A DNA stretch of 64,000 nucleotides, taken from contig CAXXLC010000028.1 in the NCBI GenBank assembly GCA_963677345.2, positions 248,001 through 312,000 of the forward strand, written 5' to 3'. The notes beneath the pieces were generated by a model. It ran no database searches. It had not been told where the DNA came from and saw nothing but the letters and a program-made list of their open reading frames with translations. Positions within the stretch are counted from its first letter, which is position 1. Each line of letters begins with the position of its first letter. Positions 48,192 through 57,991 of the stretch are shown piece after piece. Source of the DNA: Saccharicrinis sp963677345 (lineage in GTDB: Bacteria; Bacteroidota; Bacteroidia; Bacteroidales; Marinilabiliaceae). The position numbers were made by a program, and so were the translations under genes.

Positions 48192-49652
48192 TTAAAATTC
48201 CGCATTTTTTGGAGTACGAGGGAACGGTATAACGTCACGAATATTTCCCATCCCCGTAACAAACAACATTAAACGTTCAAATCCTAATCCAAAACCACTA
48301 TGAGGTACTGACCCAAATCTGCGTGTATCCAGATACCAATACATTTCTTCTTCTGGTAAATCTAACGCACGCATTCTTTCCAATAACTTATCATAACTTT
48401 CCTCTCGTTGCGATCCTCCAATAATTTCACCAATTTGCGGGAAAAGCACATCCATGGCTCTAACAGTTTTACCATCCTCACTTTGCTTCATATAAAAAGC
48501 TTTAATCGACATAGGATAATCTGTTAAGATAACAGGCTTTTTAAAATGCTTTTCGACTAAATATCGTTCATGCTCAGCTTGAAGATCACTACCAAAACCC
48601 GTAACCGGATATTGAAACTGTCCTTTTTTATGAGGCTTAGAATTCATTAAAATATCAATAGCCTCTGAATATGTCAAACGAACATACTCATTATCAACAA
48701 CAAACTTTAATTTTTCAATAAGCTCCATTGAACGATCTTCAGCCTTTTTGTTTTTTTCTTCTTCTTGTTGGCGTTTACTTAAAAATTCAAGATCTTCTTT
48801 ACAGTTCTCTAAAGCATAATTCAATAAATATTTAGTAAATTCTTCAGCCAAATCCATATTATCATTAAGATCATAAAAGGCCATCTCAGGCTCAATCATC
48901 CAAAACTCAGCAAGGTGACGAGCTGTATTTGAATTCTCAGCTCTAAATGTTGGTCCAAAAGTATAAATTTCAGACATAGCCAATGCCGCCAATTCACCTT
49001 CTAACTGACCAGAAACAGTTAAATTAGTGGATTTACCAAAGAAATCCTGACTAAAATCAATGGCTCCATCCTCTGTTTTAGGAACATTATTGATATCCAT
49101 TGTTGTTACTCTGAACATTTCTCCAGCACCTTCAGCATCAGAAGCAGTAATTATGGGAGTATGTATATTGTAGAAACCTTTTTCAGAGAAAAACTTATGC
49201 ACAGCAAAAATCATTGAATGGCGAATTCTTGTAACTGCACCAAATATATTAGTACGAAAACGTAAATGAGCAATCTCCCTTAAAAACTCCAAGGAGTGCT
49301 TTTTAGGCTGCAACGGATATTCATCTGCATTACAATCTCCAATAATCTCAATAGAAGTAGCTTGAATCTCTACCTTTTGACCGCCCCCTGATGATTCACT
49401 CAATGTTCCAACAACAGAAATTGCAGCTCCTGTAGTAATTCTTTTTATCAGACTTTCATCAAACTTTGGAACATCAGCAACTATCTGTAAATTATGAATA
49501 CATGAACCATCATTTAACGCAATAAAATTTACAAATTTATTACCTCTTCTGGTTCTAACCCATCCTTTAACATTTATTTCCTTGCCGTATTCTGTATCTT
49601 TAAGAATAGCAGCGACTTTGGTTCTGCGAATTTGTTCCATATTAATTTTCAA
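48192..49652 (-). CDS. asnS: Asparagine--tRNA ligase
   Basis: Class II aminoacyl-tRNA synthetase of 486 residues. An N-terminal OB fold (VKGWVRTRRGNKFVNFIALNDGS) is followed by motif 1 (FFSEKGFYNIHTPIITASDAEG), motif 2 (FGPTFRAENSNTARHLAEFWMIEPE) and motif 3 (GFGLGFERLMLFVTGMGNIRD). The final FPRTPKNAEF is typical of AsnRS. It charges tRNA-Asn in the cytosol. Confidence 0.97.
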   Translation of the reverse strand: MKINMEQIRRTKVAAILKDTEYGKEINVKGWVRTRRGNKFVNFIALNDGSCIHNLQIVADVPKFDESLIKRITTGAAISVVGTLSESSGGGQKVEIQATSIEIIGDCNADEYPLQPKKHSLEFLREIAHLRFRTNIFGAVTRIRHSMIFAVHKFFSEKGFYNIHTPIITASDAEGAGEMFRVTTMDINNVPKTEDGAIDFSQDFFGKSTNLTVSGQLEGELAALAMSEIYTFGPTFRAENSNTARHLAEFWMIEPEMAFYDLNDNMDLAEEFTKYLLNYALENCKEDLEFLSKRQQEEEKNKKAEDRSMELIEKLKFVVDNEYVRLTYSEAIDILMNSKPHKKGQFQYPVTGFGSDLQAEHERYLVEKHFKKPVILTDYPMSIKAFYMKQSEDGKTVRAMDVLFPQIGEIIGGSQREESYDKLLERMRALDLPEEEMYWYLDTRRFGSVPHSGFGLGFERLMLFVTGMGNIRDVIPFPRTPKNAEF

Positions 49653-49754
49653 TTTTTAAGGCCGTAAAATTAATGAATTGTTTAATAAGGTAATTAAGTA
49701 AAATGTATAAATTTTAAAAAACATCCTCCGCCCATGATATTTTATTGTAAAAGA

Positions 49755-49785
49755 AAATAAAAAAGCCGAATGAAATCATTCGGCT
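49755..49785 (-). terminator. Intrinsic terminator of the 261-residue secreted protein gene
   Basis: A perfect 10-bp stem (AGCCGAATGA / TCATTCGGCT) followed on the minus strand by a T run. Confidence 0.75.
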
Positions 49786-49808
49786 CTGTATAGGTTAACG
49801 CACCCTAT

Positions 49809-50594
49809 CTATTTTTTAATAAAAGAACCTAACTTATCATCAAAATTCAAATAGTACTTTCCTTTTTGCAAACCATTAACTTTAATACTTTCTCCAAATC
49901 CTTTAAATACAATCCCCCCAAATTCATCATAAATCTCAAACATAGTTGGAGCTGAAAAAGTAATTACATCCTCTACTCTGGTTGGCATAAATGAAACTTT
50001 TGGCTTAGTAGAAGTAAAAGTTATCTCTTGTGAATACTTTGGCTTACCCCTGTAATCTACTTGTTTAACCCTAAACCGATTATCTCCAGAATGTAATCTC
50101 ACTGGAGAAGAATATTTATTTTCACCTGAAATCCCTTTCCCATTTACACGCCCTACTTCTATCCATTTATTCCATCTGTATTGCTCAACTATAAAAGGCA
50201 ATACACCAGCCTCTTTTACAGTAGTCCATTGAATTTTATTATCGCTGACTTCAATGGAAGTGACTTCAAATGTAGCCCGTGAGTTTAAAACTTCAGGATT
50301 CAACACAATAGGAAGACAGTTTTCTTTATATTTTATTTCAACATTAACCTCTTGTCCAATTTTAAATCCATATACACTTAAATCAATTTCAAAAGCACTT
50401 GAATTTATTTCATCAGTAGAAGTTAAACCATTTACATCTACTTCATATACACAAAAGCCAACACCACTAGGAGAGAATGGATTTTTCACAAAAAGATTAT
50501 CTCCTTGAAACGTTCCGTTCAAGACGATTTCCTGCGAATTAGCATTCAAAAAACACAATGCTACAAAAAAGAATAAATAAAAAAATCGTTTCAT
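49809..50594 (-). CDS. Secreted protein with possible T9SS-like C-terminus
   Basis: Protein of 261 residues with a signal peptide (cleavage after NSQ). The N-terminal half (QEIVLNGTFQGDNLFVKNPF) is a domain seen in Bacteroidota secreted proteins that I cannot name. The middle is fibronectin-like (NKWIEVGRVNGKG, DNRFRVKQVDYRGKPKYS). The last 60 residues (EIYDEFGGIVFKGFG, LQKGKYYLNFDDKLGSFIKK) look like a Por-type sorting tail. It is therefore probably exported by the T9SS, which is an inference from the tail alone. Confidence 0.6.
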   Translation of the reverse strand: MKRFFYLFFFVALCFLNANSQEIVLNGTFQGDNLFVKNPFSPSGVGFCVYEVDVNGLTSTDEINSSAFEIDLSVYGFKIGQEVNVEIKYKENCLPIVLNPEVLNSRATFEVTSIEVSDNKIQWTTVKEAGVLPFIVEQYRWNKWIEVGRVNGKGISGENKYSSPVRLHSGDNRFRVKQVDYRGKPKYSQEITFTSTKPKVSFMPTRVEDVITFSAPTMFEIYDEFGGIVFKGFGESIKVNGLQKGKYYLNFDDKLGSFIKK

Positions 50595-50789
50595 TGATTA
50601 AATTAAGGGATTATTTAGGCTACGCAATATAAAAAAACATATGTTTGATTGCAACAAAATACATTCATTTACAGTCACTAAAAATACACTAATTCTTTTA
50701 ATACCTATAATTATATAATAGATTTTTTATATGAACAAACATCTATTTCTGATGGTTATATGATTTTTTTTGACGAACGGAACAAAAAA

Positions 50790-52637
50790 CTAGGGTTCAA
50801 CCCAATCTCCCTTTTCTTTAATCAGTTTTATCAATTCATCAACAGCCTGATTTTCGTTAATATTTTTTCTAATGATTTCTCTTTGATAATATAGGGTTAT
50901 TTTTCCAGGACCTGATCCTACATAACCGTAATCTGCATCAGCCATTTCACCGGGTCCATTAACTATACAACCCATTACTGCTATTTTTAATCCTTTCAGA
51001 TGAGAAGTCCTTTCCTTAACTTTTGCTGTAGTCTCCTGAAGTCCAAATAAAGTTCTTCCACATCCTGGACAACTTATAAAGTCGGTTTTTGAAAACCGGA
51101 CTCTGCAGGCCTGCAAAATAGAATATGCAGTACTATTAATAATATCTGAACCATTATCGCAAGAATCGATCCAAATTCCATCACCAAAACCATCTAATAA
51201 AAGCGAACCAAAATCGCAAGATGCAGCCAATTGCATATCTTCACCAAACAATCCGGAATAAGAATTATAAAGTATCACCGGTAAATCAATCCTATTTGCC
51301 TGCAATAAAAGTATCGCAGCCCTTTGCTCGGCAACACTATTAATTGTTTCACAATCAAGAACTAATATGACATTACCTCTTGCTTTAAAACCCTGTATAA
51401 CACTATCATTAAGTTGACTATACACCACTTTAACAAAAACTAATTCCAGGTCATCGTAATCCCTAGTTAAGTAATCAGCTAATTTAATTAAAGGAAATAC
51501 ATTTTTACGGCTCTTAACTTTCGTCCATACATCATTTGGCAGGATATATAAGCCATCATCTTGTATATCTTCACATGAATTAGCATAAATATAATCAGGC
51601 ATTTCACACTCTTCTGTCACTCTTCCAATGACAACAGGAACGTGATTCCCTCCTATATTTTTAATCTTTATTGAACTTCTTTTTTTATACTCGAATGGAG
51701 AATAGCATGATGAATCCCCTTGCTGTAAAGGAGTATGTCCAACTTTAGTAGAAATATAATTAACAATAAATTTTGCAACAGGAATCTCGAATTGGGGAGA
51801 CTCTGTTAAAGAAACACGTATCGTATCGCCAATTCCATCCGAAAGCAATGCCCCTATACCCACAGCCGATCTAATCCTGCCATCCTCTCCTTCTCCAGCC
51901 TCCGTAACACCCAGATGTAAAGGAAAATTCATTTCTTCTTCAAACATCTTTTGTACGAGTAGGCGAACAGTATGCACCATTATTCGTGCATTACTAGCTT
52001 TAATACTAAGTACTATATTATAGAATTCCTCATCTACACAAATACGTAAAAACTCCATACAACTTTCTACCATACCCATTGGAGTATCACCATACTTACT
52101 CATAATTCTATCAGAAAGAGAACCGTGGTTCGTTCCAATCCTTAAAGCTGTGCCATTTTTTTTACATATATTTAATAAAGGAACAAATTTTTCCCTTAAA
52201 AGCTGAATCTCATTATTATATGATTCTTCTGAATATTCTAACTGAGAAAACCTTTTTGCACCATCAACAAAATTACCAGGATTAATCCTTACCTTTTCAA
52301 CATATTCTGCTGCAATATATGCAGCATTAGTATTAAAATGAACATCTGCCACTAAAGGAACATGATAACCAATGTCATTCAATCCCTTTTTAATCCATTC
52401 AAGATTATAAGCCTCCTTTTTACCTTGGGTAGTCATCCGAACCATTTGTCCACCAGCGTCACATATCGCTTTAATCTGATCAATAGTTTCATGGGTCGAA
52501 TTGGTATTTGTTGTAGTCATCGACTGAACAACGATAGGATTATCTCCTCCAATTTTCAAACTACCTACATTAACCTCTAAAGTTTTATATCTTTTAAAAT
52601 TAAATATATCAATACAATATTTATTCAAATTCATCAT
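50790..52637 (-). CDS. ispG: 4-hydroxy-3-methylbut-2-enyl diphosphate synthase (flavodoxin/ferredoxin), long form
   Basis: IspG makes HMBPP in the MEP isoprenoid pathway. The 615 residues comprise the TIM-barrel domain (IVVQSMTTTNTNSTHETIDQI, VPLVADVHFN), a large insert of about 200 residues typical of Bacteroidota, Chlamydia and plants, and the C-terminal 4Fe-4S domain with ISCPGCGRTLFGLQ and GCIVNGPGEMADADYGYVG. A TACTTTTG box 17 bp upstream of the chosen ATG supports the start. ispD of the same pathway is also in the window but not in the same operon. Confidence 0.95.
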   Translation of the reverse strand: MMNLNKYCIDIFNFKRYKTLEVNVGSLKIGGDNPIVVQSMTTTNTNSTHETIDQIKAICDAGGQMVRMTTQGKKEAYNLEWIKKGLNDIGYHVPLVADVHFNTNAAYIAAEYVEKVRINPGNFVDGAKRFSQLEYSEESYNNEIQLLREKFVPLLNICKKNGTALRIGTNHGSLSDRIMSKYGDTPMGMVESCMEFLRICVDEEFYNIVLSIKASNARIMVHTVRLLVQKMFEEEMNFPLHLGVTEAGEGEDGRIRSAVGIGALLSDGIGDTIRVSLTESPQFEIPVAKFIVNYISTKVGHTPLQQGDSSCYSPFEYKKRSSIKIKNIGGNHVPVVIGRVTEECEMPDYIYANSCEDIQDDGLYILPNDVWTKVKSRKNVFPLIKLADYLTRDYDDLELVFVKVVYSQLNDSVIQGFKARGNVILVLDCETINSVAEQRAAILLLQANRIDLPVILYNSYSGLFGEDMQLAASCDFGSLLLDGFGDGIWIDSCDNGSDIINSTAYSILQACRVRFSKTDFISCPGCGRTLFGLQETTAKVKERTSHLKGLKIAVMGCIVNGPGEMADADYGYVGSGPGKITLYYQREIIRKNINENQAVDELIKLIKEKGDWVEP

Positions 52638-52653
52638 CGTCTAATTTTCACAA

Positions 52654-52661
52654 CAAAAGTA
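52654..52661 (-). promoter_or_regulatory. Likely -7 box (TACTTTTG) of ispG
   Basis: Minus-strand TAnnTTTG match 17 bp before the ATG at 52637. Confidence 0.45.
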
Positions 52662-52733
52662 AGAATTTTATACTATCCACATCTTTTAAAATTAAAAGTA
52701 CTTATTAACTTTACTGCTAAAATATCATTTAAT

Positions 52734-53639
52734 ATGTCGATATCTGTAACACAAGTAACAAGAACTTTTGGTAAACAAAAAGCTCTGAAAAATATATCAT
52801 TTGACATTGACGCAGGAGAAGTGGTTGGATTCCTGGGTCCCAACGGAGCAGGCAAATCTACCATGATGAAAATCATCACTGGGTATCTGCCACAAACTTC
52901 AGGTGTAGTAAAAGTATGTGGCCTGGATGTTTCCAATAATGCTCTTGATTACAGAAGAAAAATTGGATATCTACCTGAACACAACCCATTATATCTGGAT
53001 ATGTATGTAAAAGAGTATCTTAAACACATTGCCGGTATATATAAACTTGGAAAATATGCAAAAAATAAAATAGATGAAGTTATAGACATCACAGGATTAA
53101 CACCTGAAAGTAAAAAGAAAATAAAAAGCTTGTCAAAAGGATATAGACAAAGGGTGGGCTTAGCTCAAGCTCTTTTACCTGACCCGGAAGTATTAATCCT
53201 GGACGAACCTACAACAGGACTAGATCCGAATCAGATTATCGAAGTAAGAGAACTTATTAAACGAGTAGGTGAACAAAAAACCATAATGTTATCCACTCAT
53301 ATTATGCAGGAAGTTCAGGCAATATGCCAGCGGGTAATCATAATAAAAAAAGGAGAAATCGTAGCCAACGAAAAAGCTTCAGAAATTAACCACATCTCAT
53401 CTCATCAAGAACATATTATTAATTGCGAATTTCTTTCTAATGTTGATATTAATTCCCTTAAAAACATCAATGATATAAAAAACATAAACTCTGTCTCTGA
53501 AAAACATTATAAAATATATGCATCTTCTGATATCAGAGAATATATATACGACTGGAGTGTTGCAAACAATAAAAAAATAGTTACCTTGAACATAGAAAGA
53601 CAAAACATAGAAGATATTTTTAGAGACCTAACCTCTTAA
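52734..53639 (+). CDS. gldA: Gliding-motility-type ABC transporter ATP-binding protein GldA
   Basis: ABC ATPase of 301 residues with Walker A GPNGAGKST near 36, Q-loop region YLPEHNPLY, signature LSKGYRQRVGLAQALL and Walker B VLILDEPTTGLDP. The N-terminus (SISVTQVTRTFGKQKALKNI) and a C-terminal extension of about 80 residues are as in GldA, the ATPase of the GldAFG transporter needed for gliding in Flavobacterium. No gldF or gldG is adjacent, so the partner permeases are elsewhere or the protein serves another export function. Confidence 0.82.
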   Translation: MSISVTQVTRTFGKQKALKNISFDIDAGEVVGFLGPNGAGKSTMMKIITGYLPQTSGVVKVCGLDVSNNALDYRRKIGYLPEHNPLYLDMYVKEYLKHIAGIYKLGKYAKNKIDEVIDITGLTPESKKKIKSLSKGYRQRVGLAQALLPDPEVLILDEPTTGLDPNQIIEVRELIKRVGEQKTIMLSTHIMQEVQAICQRVIIIKKGEIVANEKASEINHISSHQEHIINCEFLSNVDINSLKNINDIKNINSVSEKHYKIYASSDIREYIYDWSVANNKKIVTLNIERQNIEDIFRDLTS

Positions 53640-53709
53640 TTATATCATATTTACTAATTTTACTTATAAAAACACATTAATCTTATACTAAACACAAAAA
53701 CCTAATTTC

Positions 53710-55248
53710 ATGCTTGTTAAAACATACGGAGCTGCTGTTACCGGAATAGATGCAGCAACTATAACCATAGAGGTCAATCTTTCACAAGGAATTAAATTCT
53801 TTTTAGTTGGACTTCCCGACAATGCAGTTAAAGAAAGCGAACAACGAATGCAATCTGCATTAAGAGAAAGCAACTATAAATGGCCAGGTAAAAAGATTGT
53901 TATCAATATGGCTCCAGCCGACATCAGAAAGGAAGGTTCGTCATACGACCTGCCTCTAGCCATAGGAATACTAGCAGCTTCCAATCAGGTTTCTGGAGAA
54001 CACCTTGATAAATATATTATGATGGGAGAGCTATCATTAGATGGAAGCTTACAACCAGTCAAAGGCGTATTACCAATAGCATTAAAAGCTAAAGAAGAAG
54101 GTTTTAAAGGTGTAATCATACCCAAACAAAATGCTAAAGAAGCTGCAATTGTCGACAATCTGGAAGTTTATGGGGTTGAATCTTTGACCGAAGTAGTTGC
54201 ATTTTTGAATGAAGAGAACAACCTTTCTCCTATAATAATTGATACACAAAAAGAGTTTTTTAATCAGCAAACATTAAATGATTTAGACTTTATTGATGTT
54301 AAAGGACAGGAAAGCGTTAAAAGAGCACTCGAAATAGCAGCTGCCGGCGGACACAACCTTATTATGATTGGCCCACCTGGAGCAGGTAAATCAATGATAG
54401 CCAAAAGACTGCCGTCCATACTACCTCCTCTCACTCTAAATGAGGCTCTTGAAACCACAAAAATTCACTCTGTAGTTGGGAAAGTTCAAAATAACACTTC
54501 ATTAATAACGCAAAGACCATTTAGATCTCCTCACCATACCATCAGTGATGTTGCACTTGTAGGGGGAGGAAGTTTCCCTCAACCTGGCGAAATATCTTTG
54601 GCTCATCATGGCGTTTTATTTTTAGATGAGTTGCCCGAGTTCAAAAGAACGGTTTTAGAGGTAATGAGACAGCCCCTCGAAGATAGAATAATTAGCATTT
54701 CCCGGGCACGATTTAGCGTTGATTACCCGGCAAGTTTCATGCTAATAGCTAGCATGAATCCATGTCCTTGTGGATATTACAATCATCCTGAAAAAAATTG
54801 CGTTTGTAGTCCAGGTGTCGTCCAACGGTATTTAAGTAAAATATCTGGTCCACTATTAGATAGAATAGATTTACAAATAGAAGTTGTACCTGTTCCATTT
54901 AAAGAACTGAGCAATGCTATTCCTTCGGAAAAAAGTTGCGAAATAAGAAAACGCGTCATTAAAGCACGTGACATACAGGAAATGAGATATAAAGATGAAG
55001 AGAAAATATTCTGCAATGCACAAATGACTTCGAAACTTCAACGCAAATACGCCAGACCCGACGAAAATGCAATGTCCATATTAAAGCACGCAATGGAAAA
55101 ACTGGATTTATCCGCAAGAGCGTATGACAGAATCCTAAAGGTAGCAAGAACCATTGCTGACTTAGACAATCAGGATCAAATTCAAACCCACCATATGGCA
55201 GAAGCCGTTAACTATAGAAATTTGGACAAGGCTGGATGGCTAGCTTGA
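53710..55248 (+). CDS. YifB/ComM-family Mg-chelatase-like AAA ATPase
   Basis: Protein of 512 residues. The N-terminal ChlI domain of about 165 residues is a Lon-protease-like fold (GIKFFLVGLPDNAVKESEQR, SSYDLPLAIGIL). The AAA domain has Walker A GPPGAGKSMIAKRLP near 219 and Walker B VLFLDELPEF. The C-terminal part carries a Cys-rich ASMNPCPCGYY...CVCSPG motif, present in ComM/YifB. ComM-type helicases act in branch migration during natural transformation. The gene is widespread also in bacteria not known to be competent. Confidence 0.92.
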   Translation: MLVKTYGAAVTGIDAATITIEVNLSQGIKFFLVGLPDNAVKESEQRMQSALRESNYKWPGKKIVINMAPADIRKEGSSYDLPLAIGILAASNQVSGEHLDKYIMMGELSLDGSLQPVKGVLPIALKAKEEGFKGVIIPKQNAKEAAIVDNLEVYGVESLTEVVAFLNEENNLSPIIIDTQKEFFNQQTLNDLDFIDVKGQESVKRALEIAAAGGHNLIMIGPPGAGKSMIAKRLPSILPPLTLNEALETTKIHSVVGKVQNNTSLITQRPFRSPHHTISDVALVGGGSFPQPGEISLAHHGVLFLDELPEFKRTVLEVMRQPLEDRIISISRARFSVDYPASFMLIASMNPCPCGYYNHPEKNCVCSPGVVQRYLSKISGPLLDRIDLQIEVVPVPFKELSNAIPSEKSCEIRKRVIKARDIQEMRYKDEEKIFCNAQMTSKLQRKYARPDENAMSILKHAMEKLDLSARAYDRILKVARTIADLDNQDQIQTHHMAEAVNYRNLDKAGWLA

Positions 55249-55302
55249 TTTTAAGTAGTTATCATCTATATTACAGAACCTAATTATTTAGAAATAAGTA
55301 GT

Positions 55303-55310
55303 TACCTTTG
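55303..55310 (+). promoter_or_regulatory. Likely -7 box (TACCTTTG) of ppa
   Basis: Exact TAnnTTTG match 30 bp before the ATG at 55341. It overlaps an in-frame TTG at 55308, which is therefore not the start. Confidence 0.6.
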
Positions 55311-55340
55311 TACCACCAAAAACTAAATAGAAAATATTAT

Positions 55341-56027
55341 ATGGCCGACGAGTTTACAACAAACAGTCTTATGGATCCCATAGGAAGACTGATGGGATTA
55401 CGTTATAAATCACACCCCTGGCATGGAATAAACATTGGGACTGAGGCACCTAATACGGTTAATTGCTTTATAGAAGTAGTTCCAACTGATACTATTAAAT
55501 ATGAAATAGATAAAGAAACAGGTTATTTAAAAATAGACCGACCACAAAAATACTCAAATGTGGTACCTGCGCTATATGGCTTTATTCCACAAACTTACTG
55601 CGGAAACAGAATAGGAGAATTTTGTGCAGAAAAATCAGGAAGAGATGAGATTCAAGGTGATGGCGATCCGTTAGACATCTGTGTACTCACTGAAAAAGAA
55701 GTACCTCATGGAGATATTTTAGCTGTAGCTACTCCCATTGGAGGTTTTAGAATGATAGATGGAAACCAGGCTGACGATAAAATAATAGCAGTTCTTAAAG
55801 GTGATATCGTATACGGAGACATGAAAGACATTAGTGATTTACCAGAATTGGTTATTAACAGGTTAAAACACTATTTCCTTACATACAAAGATATGCCAGG
55901 ATTAGACGCAGATTGTGAGATTACACACATTTACAATGCAGAAGAAGCAAAACACATCATTAAACTATCTGCATTGGATTATGACTCAAGATTTGATTCA
56001 CTTAGAAGAGCACTATCTAACTATTAA
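55341..56027 (+). CDS. ppa: Inorganic pyrophosphatase, family I
   Basis: About 228 residues from the ATG at 55341 (MADEFTTNSLMDP), a longer form with an N-terminal extension relative to E. coli Ppa. The family I active site DGDPLDICVL is present, together with YGFIPQTYCG and the metal-binding DDKIIAVLKGD region. It removes pyrophosphate in the cytosol. A hairpin terminator follows at 56055-56084. Confidence 0.93.
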   Translation: MADEFTTNSLMDPIGRLMGLRYKSHPWHGINIGTEAPNTVNCFIEVVPTDTIKYEIDKETGYLKIDRPQKYSNVVPALYGFIPQTYCGNRIGEFCAEKSGRDEIQGDGDPLDICVLTEKEVPHGDILAVATPIGGFRMIDGNQADDKIIAVLKGDIVYGDMKDISDLPELVINRLKHYFLTYKDMPGLDADCEITHIYNAEEAKHIIKLSALDYDSRFDSLRRALSNY

Positions 56028-56054
56028 AGACTTATTTCAGATACAATACTAATT

Positions 56055-56084
56055 AAAACTTCCTTCTTTAAGACGGGAAGTTTT
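56055..56084 (+). terminator. Terminator of ppa
   Basis: The stem AAAACTTCC / GGAAGTTTT ends in four T, 28 bp after the stop. Confidence 0.6.
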
Positions 56085-56194
56085 ATATTCAAAAAAAAAT
56101 AATCAGCCACTAAACCCATCTACTTAAAATTCCTTTTTTCTCTTTACTTTACTTACTATTTATATTAACTTATAAATTCTTAATAATTAAATAT

Positions 56195-56200
56195 AGGAGG
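56195..56200 (+). promoter_or_regulatory. Canonical Shine-Dalgarno AGGAGG
   Basis: Perfect AGGAGG 7 bases before the ATG at 56208. Such sites are rare in Bacteroidota, where ribosomes barely use the anti-SD, and no other gene checked in this window has one. Confidence 0.6.
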
Positions 56201-56207
56201 AATTATT

Positions 56208-56681
56208 ATGCCATTATCTAAACTGGAAACATATCTTAGAAATCAAGATGTTTCATTTAACAAAATTGTGCATCATAAAACGTATACTGCACAAAGAACT
56301 GCTGCCGACGCTCACATATCCGGAAAAGAAATAGCAAAAACCGTAATCATGAAAGTTGACAACCAAATGTGTATGGTTGTTTTACCAGGAGATATGCAAG
56401 TTGATATGGGCTTACTAAAAATGTCTATAGGAGCAAAAAACATCAGACTCGCAACAGAAATGGAGTTTAAAGATTTATTTGAAAACTGTGAAGTAGGGGC
56501 AATGCCTCCATTCGGAAATCTGTACGATATGCCTGTATATGTTGCAGAGGCTTTAAAAGAGGAGGTATTTATTGCCTTCAATGCAGGCACGCATAGTCTA
56601 CTAATTCAAATGAAATTTGAAGATTTTGAAAGATTAGTTCAACCTATTATTCTTAAACTGGCATATCATGCGCATTATTAA
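56208..56681 (+). CDS. YbaK/EbsC-type aminoacyl-tRNA deacylase domain protein
   Basis: Single-domain protein of 157 residues. YbaK-fold motifs are the catalytic-region Lys in SGKEIAKTVIMKVDN near residue 45, CEVGAMPPFGNLYDMPVYV near 103 and the C-terminal FNAGTHSLLIQM. Relatives hydrolyse mischarged Cys- or Ala-tRNA. Which tRNA this one edits cannot be told. It is monocistronic, with a strong Shine-Dalgarno sequence and its own terminator. Confidence 0.85.
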   Translation: MPLSKLETYLRNQDVSFNKIVHHKTYTAQRTAADAHISGKEIAKTVIMKVDNQMCMVVLPGDMQVDMGLLKMSIGAKNIRLATEMEFKDLFENCEVGAMPPFGNLYDMPVYVAEALKEEVFIAFNAGTHSLLIQMKFEDFERLVQPIILKLAYHAHY

Positions 56682-57133
56682 ATATTTTTATACTGGATGT
56701 GGTAAATTAATTATATTATAATAATCGCTCAGAATCTTTAACTTAACTAAACTTCCATTCGTACTTTAAAAAATAAAAAAAGCTGTTCCAACGTTTTGGC
56801 AACAGCTTTTTTTGCACTAGCAAAATCGAAAAGGGTAAAAAATAGTAGTTACTTATTTTTTAAATCATTCTCATTATTATTTTCACCTTAATAAAGGTTT
56901 ATTTAATAATAAAAAACAAGCGTTTTATTTTCTTGCACTGCAAACCAACAAAACACTGCTGAAATCTCCAACTAAATGGTATTGCACCCTCGCTATTGGT
57001 CTGGAAATTGGTATTTAGGGGTGAAATTTGCATAACAGGGATGTATTTTTCATTATCAAAACCACAATATTTTATCAATTTTTAAAACAAATAATCCATT
57101 ATAATTAAATTTATATTTACTTTCGCACTAATT
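56682..57133. other. 452-bp intergenic region
   Basis: Contains the ybaK terminator at 56775-56813 and then AT-rich sequence with no ORF. A TACTTTCG motif at 57117-57124 just before the LytTR gene is a weak -7 candidate. Nothing else recognised. Confidence 0.5.
56775..56813 (+). terminator. Terminator of the ybaK-type gene
   Basis: The stem AAAAAAGCTGTT / AACAGCTTTTTTT with a 13-base loop. Confidence 0.7.
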
Positions 57134-57991
57134 ATGGATTTAAATCAAATAATACCGGCATACTTAGTTTCTAAAAAAAACAGTATCAAACTTGTTCTGT
57201 TTACTGCAGGTTTTGCATTGCTATTTATCAACCTTTATTCGCCCTTTGATGTAAGAAACTGGTTTGGTTTAGATCTTAAATCTCAAGAACTATTTTTCTA
57301 CTCAAGCTTAATAATACTAACTGGTGTTCTAGTTGCCGTTATATCTAGAGTAATTCTTTACCATTATAACAAAAAAAGAAGAAGAACTAAACTTTGGGCT
57401 TTTATACTCATAATTGCCCTCGAAGTATTCTTTATGGCTTTATTTTTCACCATTTATGAATCTGTATTTATTAAAAACGATGAAAGAACACATTTAGAAG
57501 TATTTAATGCTTCTGTACAAAACACCACTCTTGTTCTTTTATTACCCTATGCTGTTTTATGGCTGTATTTTTCATGGTCCGACAAAAACCACAAAATCAA
57601 ACAATTAACAGACTCAGAAGGAAAGGTTGAAATAGATTTAAAATCCATGATCCCATTTTTAGACGAAAAAGGAATTATGCGTATTTCAATAAAAATGGAG
57701 GATATTTTGTATATAAAAGGAACAGATAACTATGTTACAATATACTACAGTAAAAATAATGATATAAGTAAATTCTTATTAAGAAACACTATCAAAAATC
57801 TAGAACAAAAATTCTTAGATTTACCTATTACAAGATGCCACAGATCCTATATGGTAAATTTTGAAAAAATTAAGGTTATACGAAGAGAAAGAGGCGGGCA
57901 TATTCTTGAAATTGACATTAATCCCCCCATAGAAATACCAGTATCAAAAACCTACATAAAAGAAGTATTTCAGCTTTTTGAAAACACCTAA
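57134..57991 (+). CDS. Membrane-anchored LytTR transcription regulator
   Basis: Protein of 285 residues. Four membrane helices lie within residues 20-155 (LVLFTAGFALLFINLY, LFFYSSLIILTGVLVAVI, LWAFILIIALEVFFMALFF, TLVLLLPYAVLWLYF). A C-terminal LytTR DNA-binding domain follows at about 185-280 (ILYIKGTDNYVTIYY, RCHRSYMVNFEKIKVI, PVSKTYIKEVF). There is no receiver domain, so it probably senses a membrane or lipid signal directly. The stop overlaps the convergent DUF4395 gene by 4 bp. Confidence 0.87.
   Translation: MDLNQIIPAYLVSKKNSIKLVLFTAGFALLFINLYSPFDVRNWFGLDLKSQELFFYSSLIILTGVLVAVISRVILYHYNKKRRRTKLWAFILIIALEVFFMALFFTIYESVFIKNDERTHLEVFNASVQNTTLVLLLPYAVLWLYFSWSDKNHKIKQLTDSEGKVEIDLKSMIPFLDEKGIMRISIKMEDILYIKGTDNYVTIYYSKNNDISKFLLRNTIKNLEQKFLDLPITRCHRSYMVNFEKIKVIRRERGGHILEIDINPPIEIPVSKTYIKEVFQLFENT

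Noticed and set aside
55308..55340. Upstream TTG start for ppa (and similarly 25294 for the NCS2 permease, 25050 for the SLC12-type gene, 58547 for the Fur-family gene)
   Set aside because: For ppa, the NCS2 permease and the SLC12-type gene the TTG lies inside a TAnnTTTG promoter box; for the Fur-family gene it lies in the -33/operator region. An ATG a short way downstream is the better start in each case.
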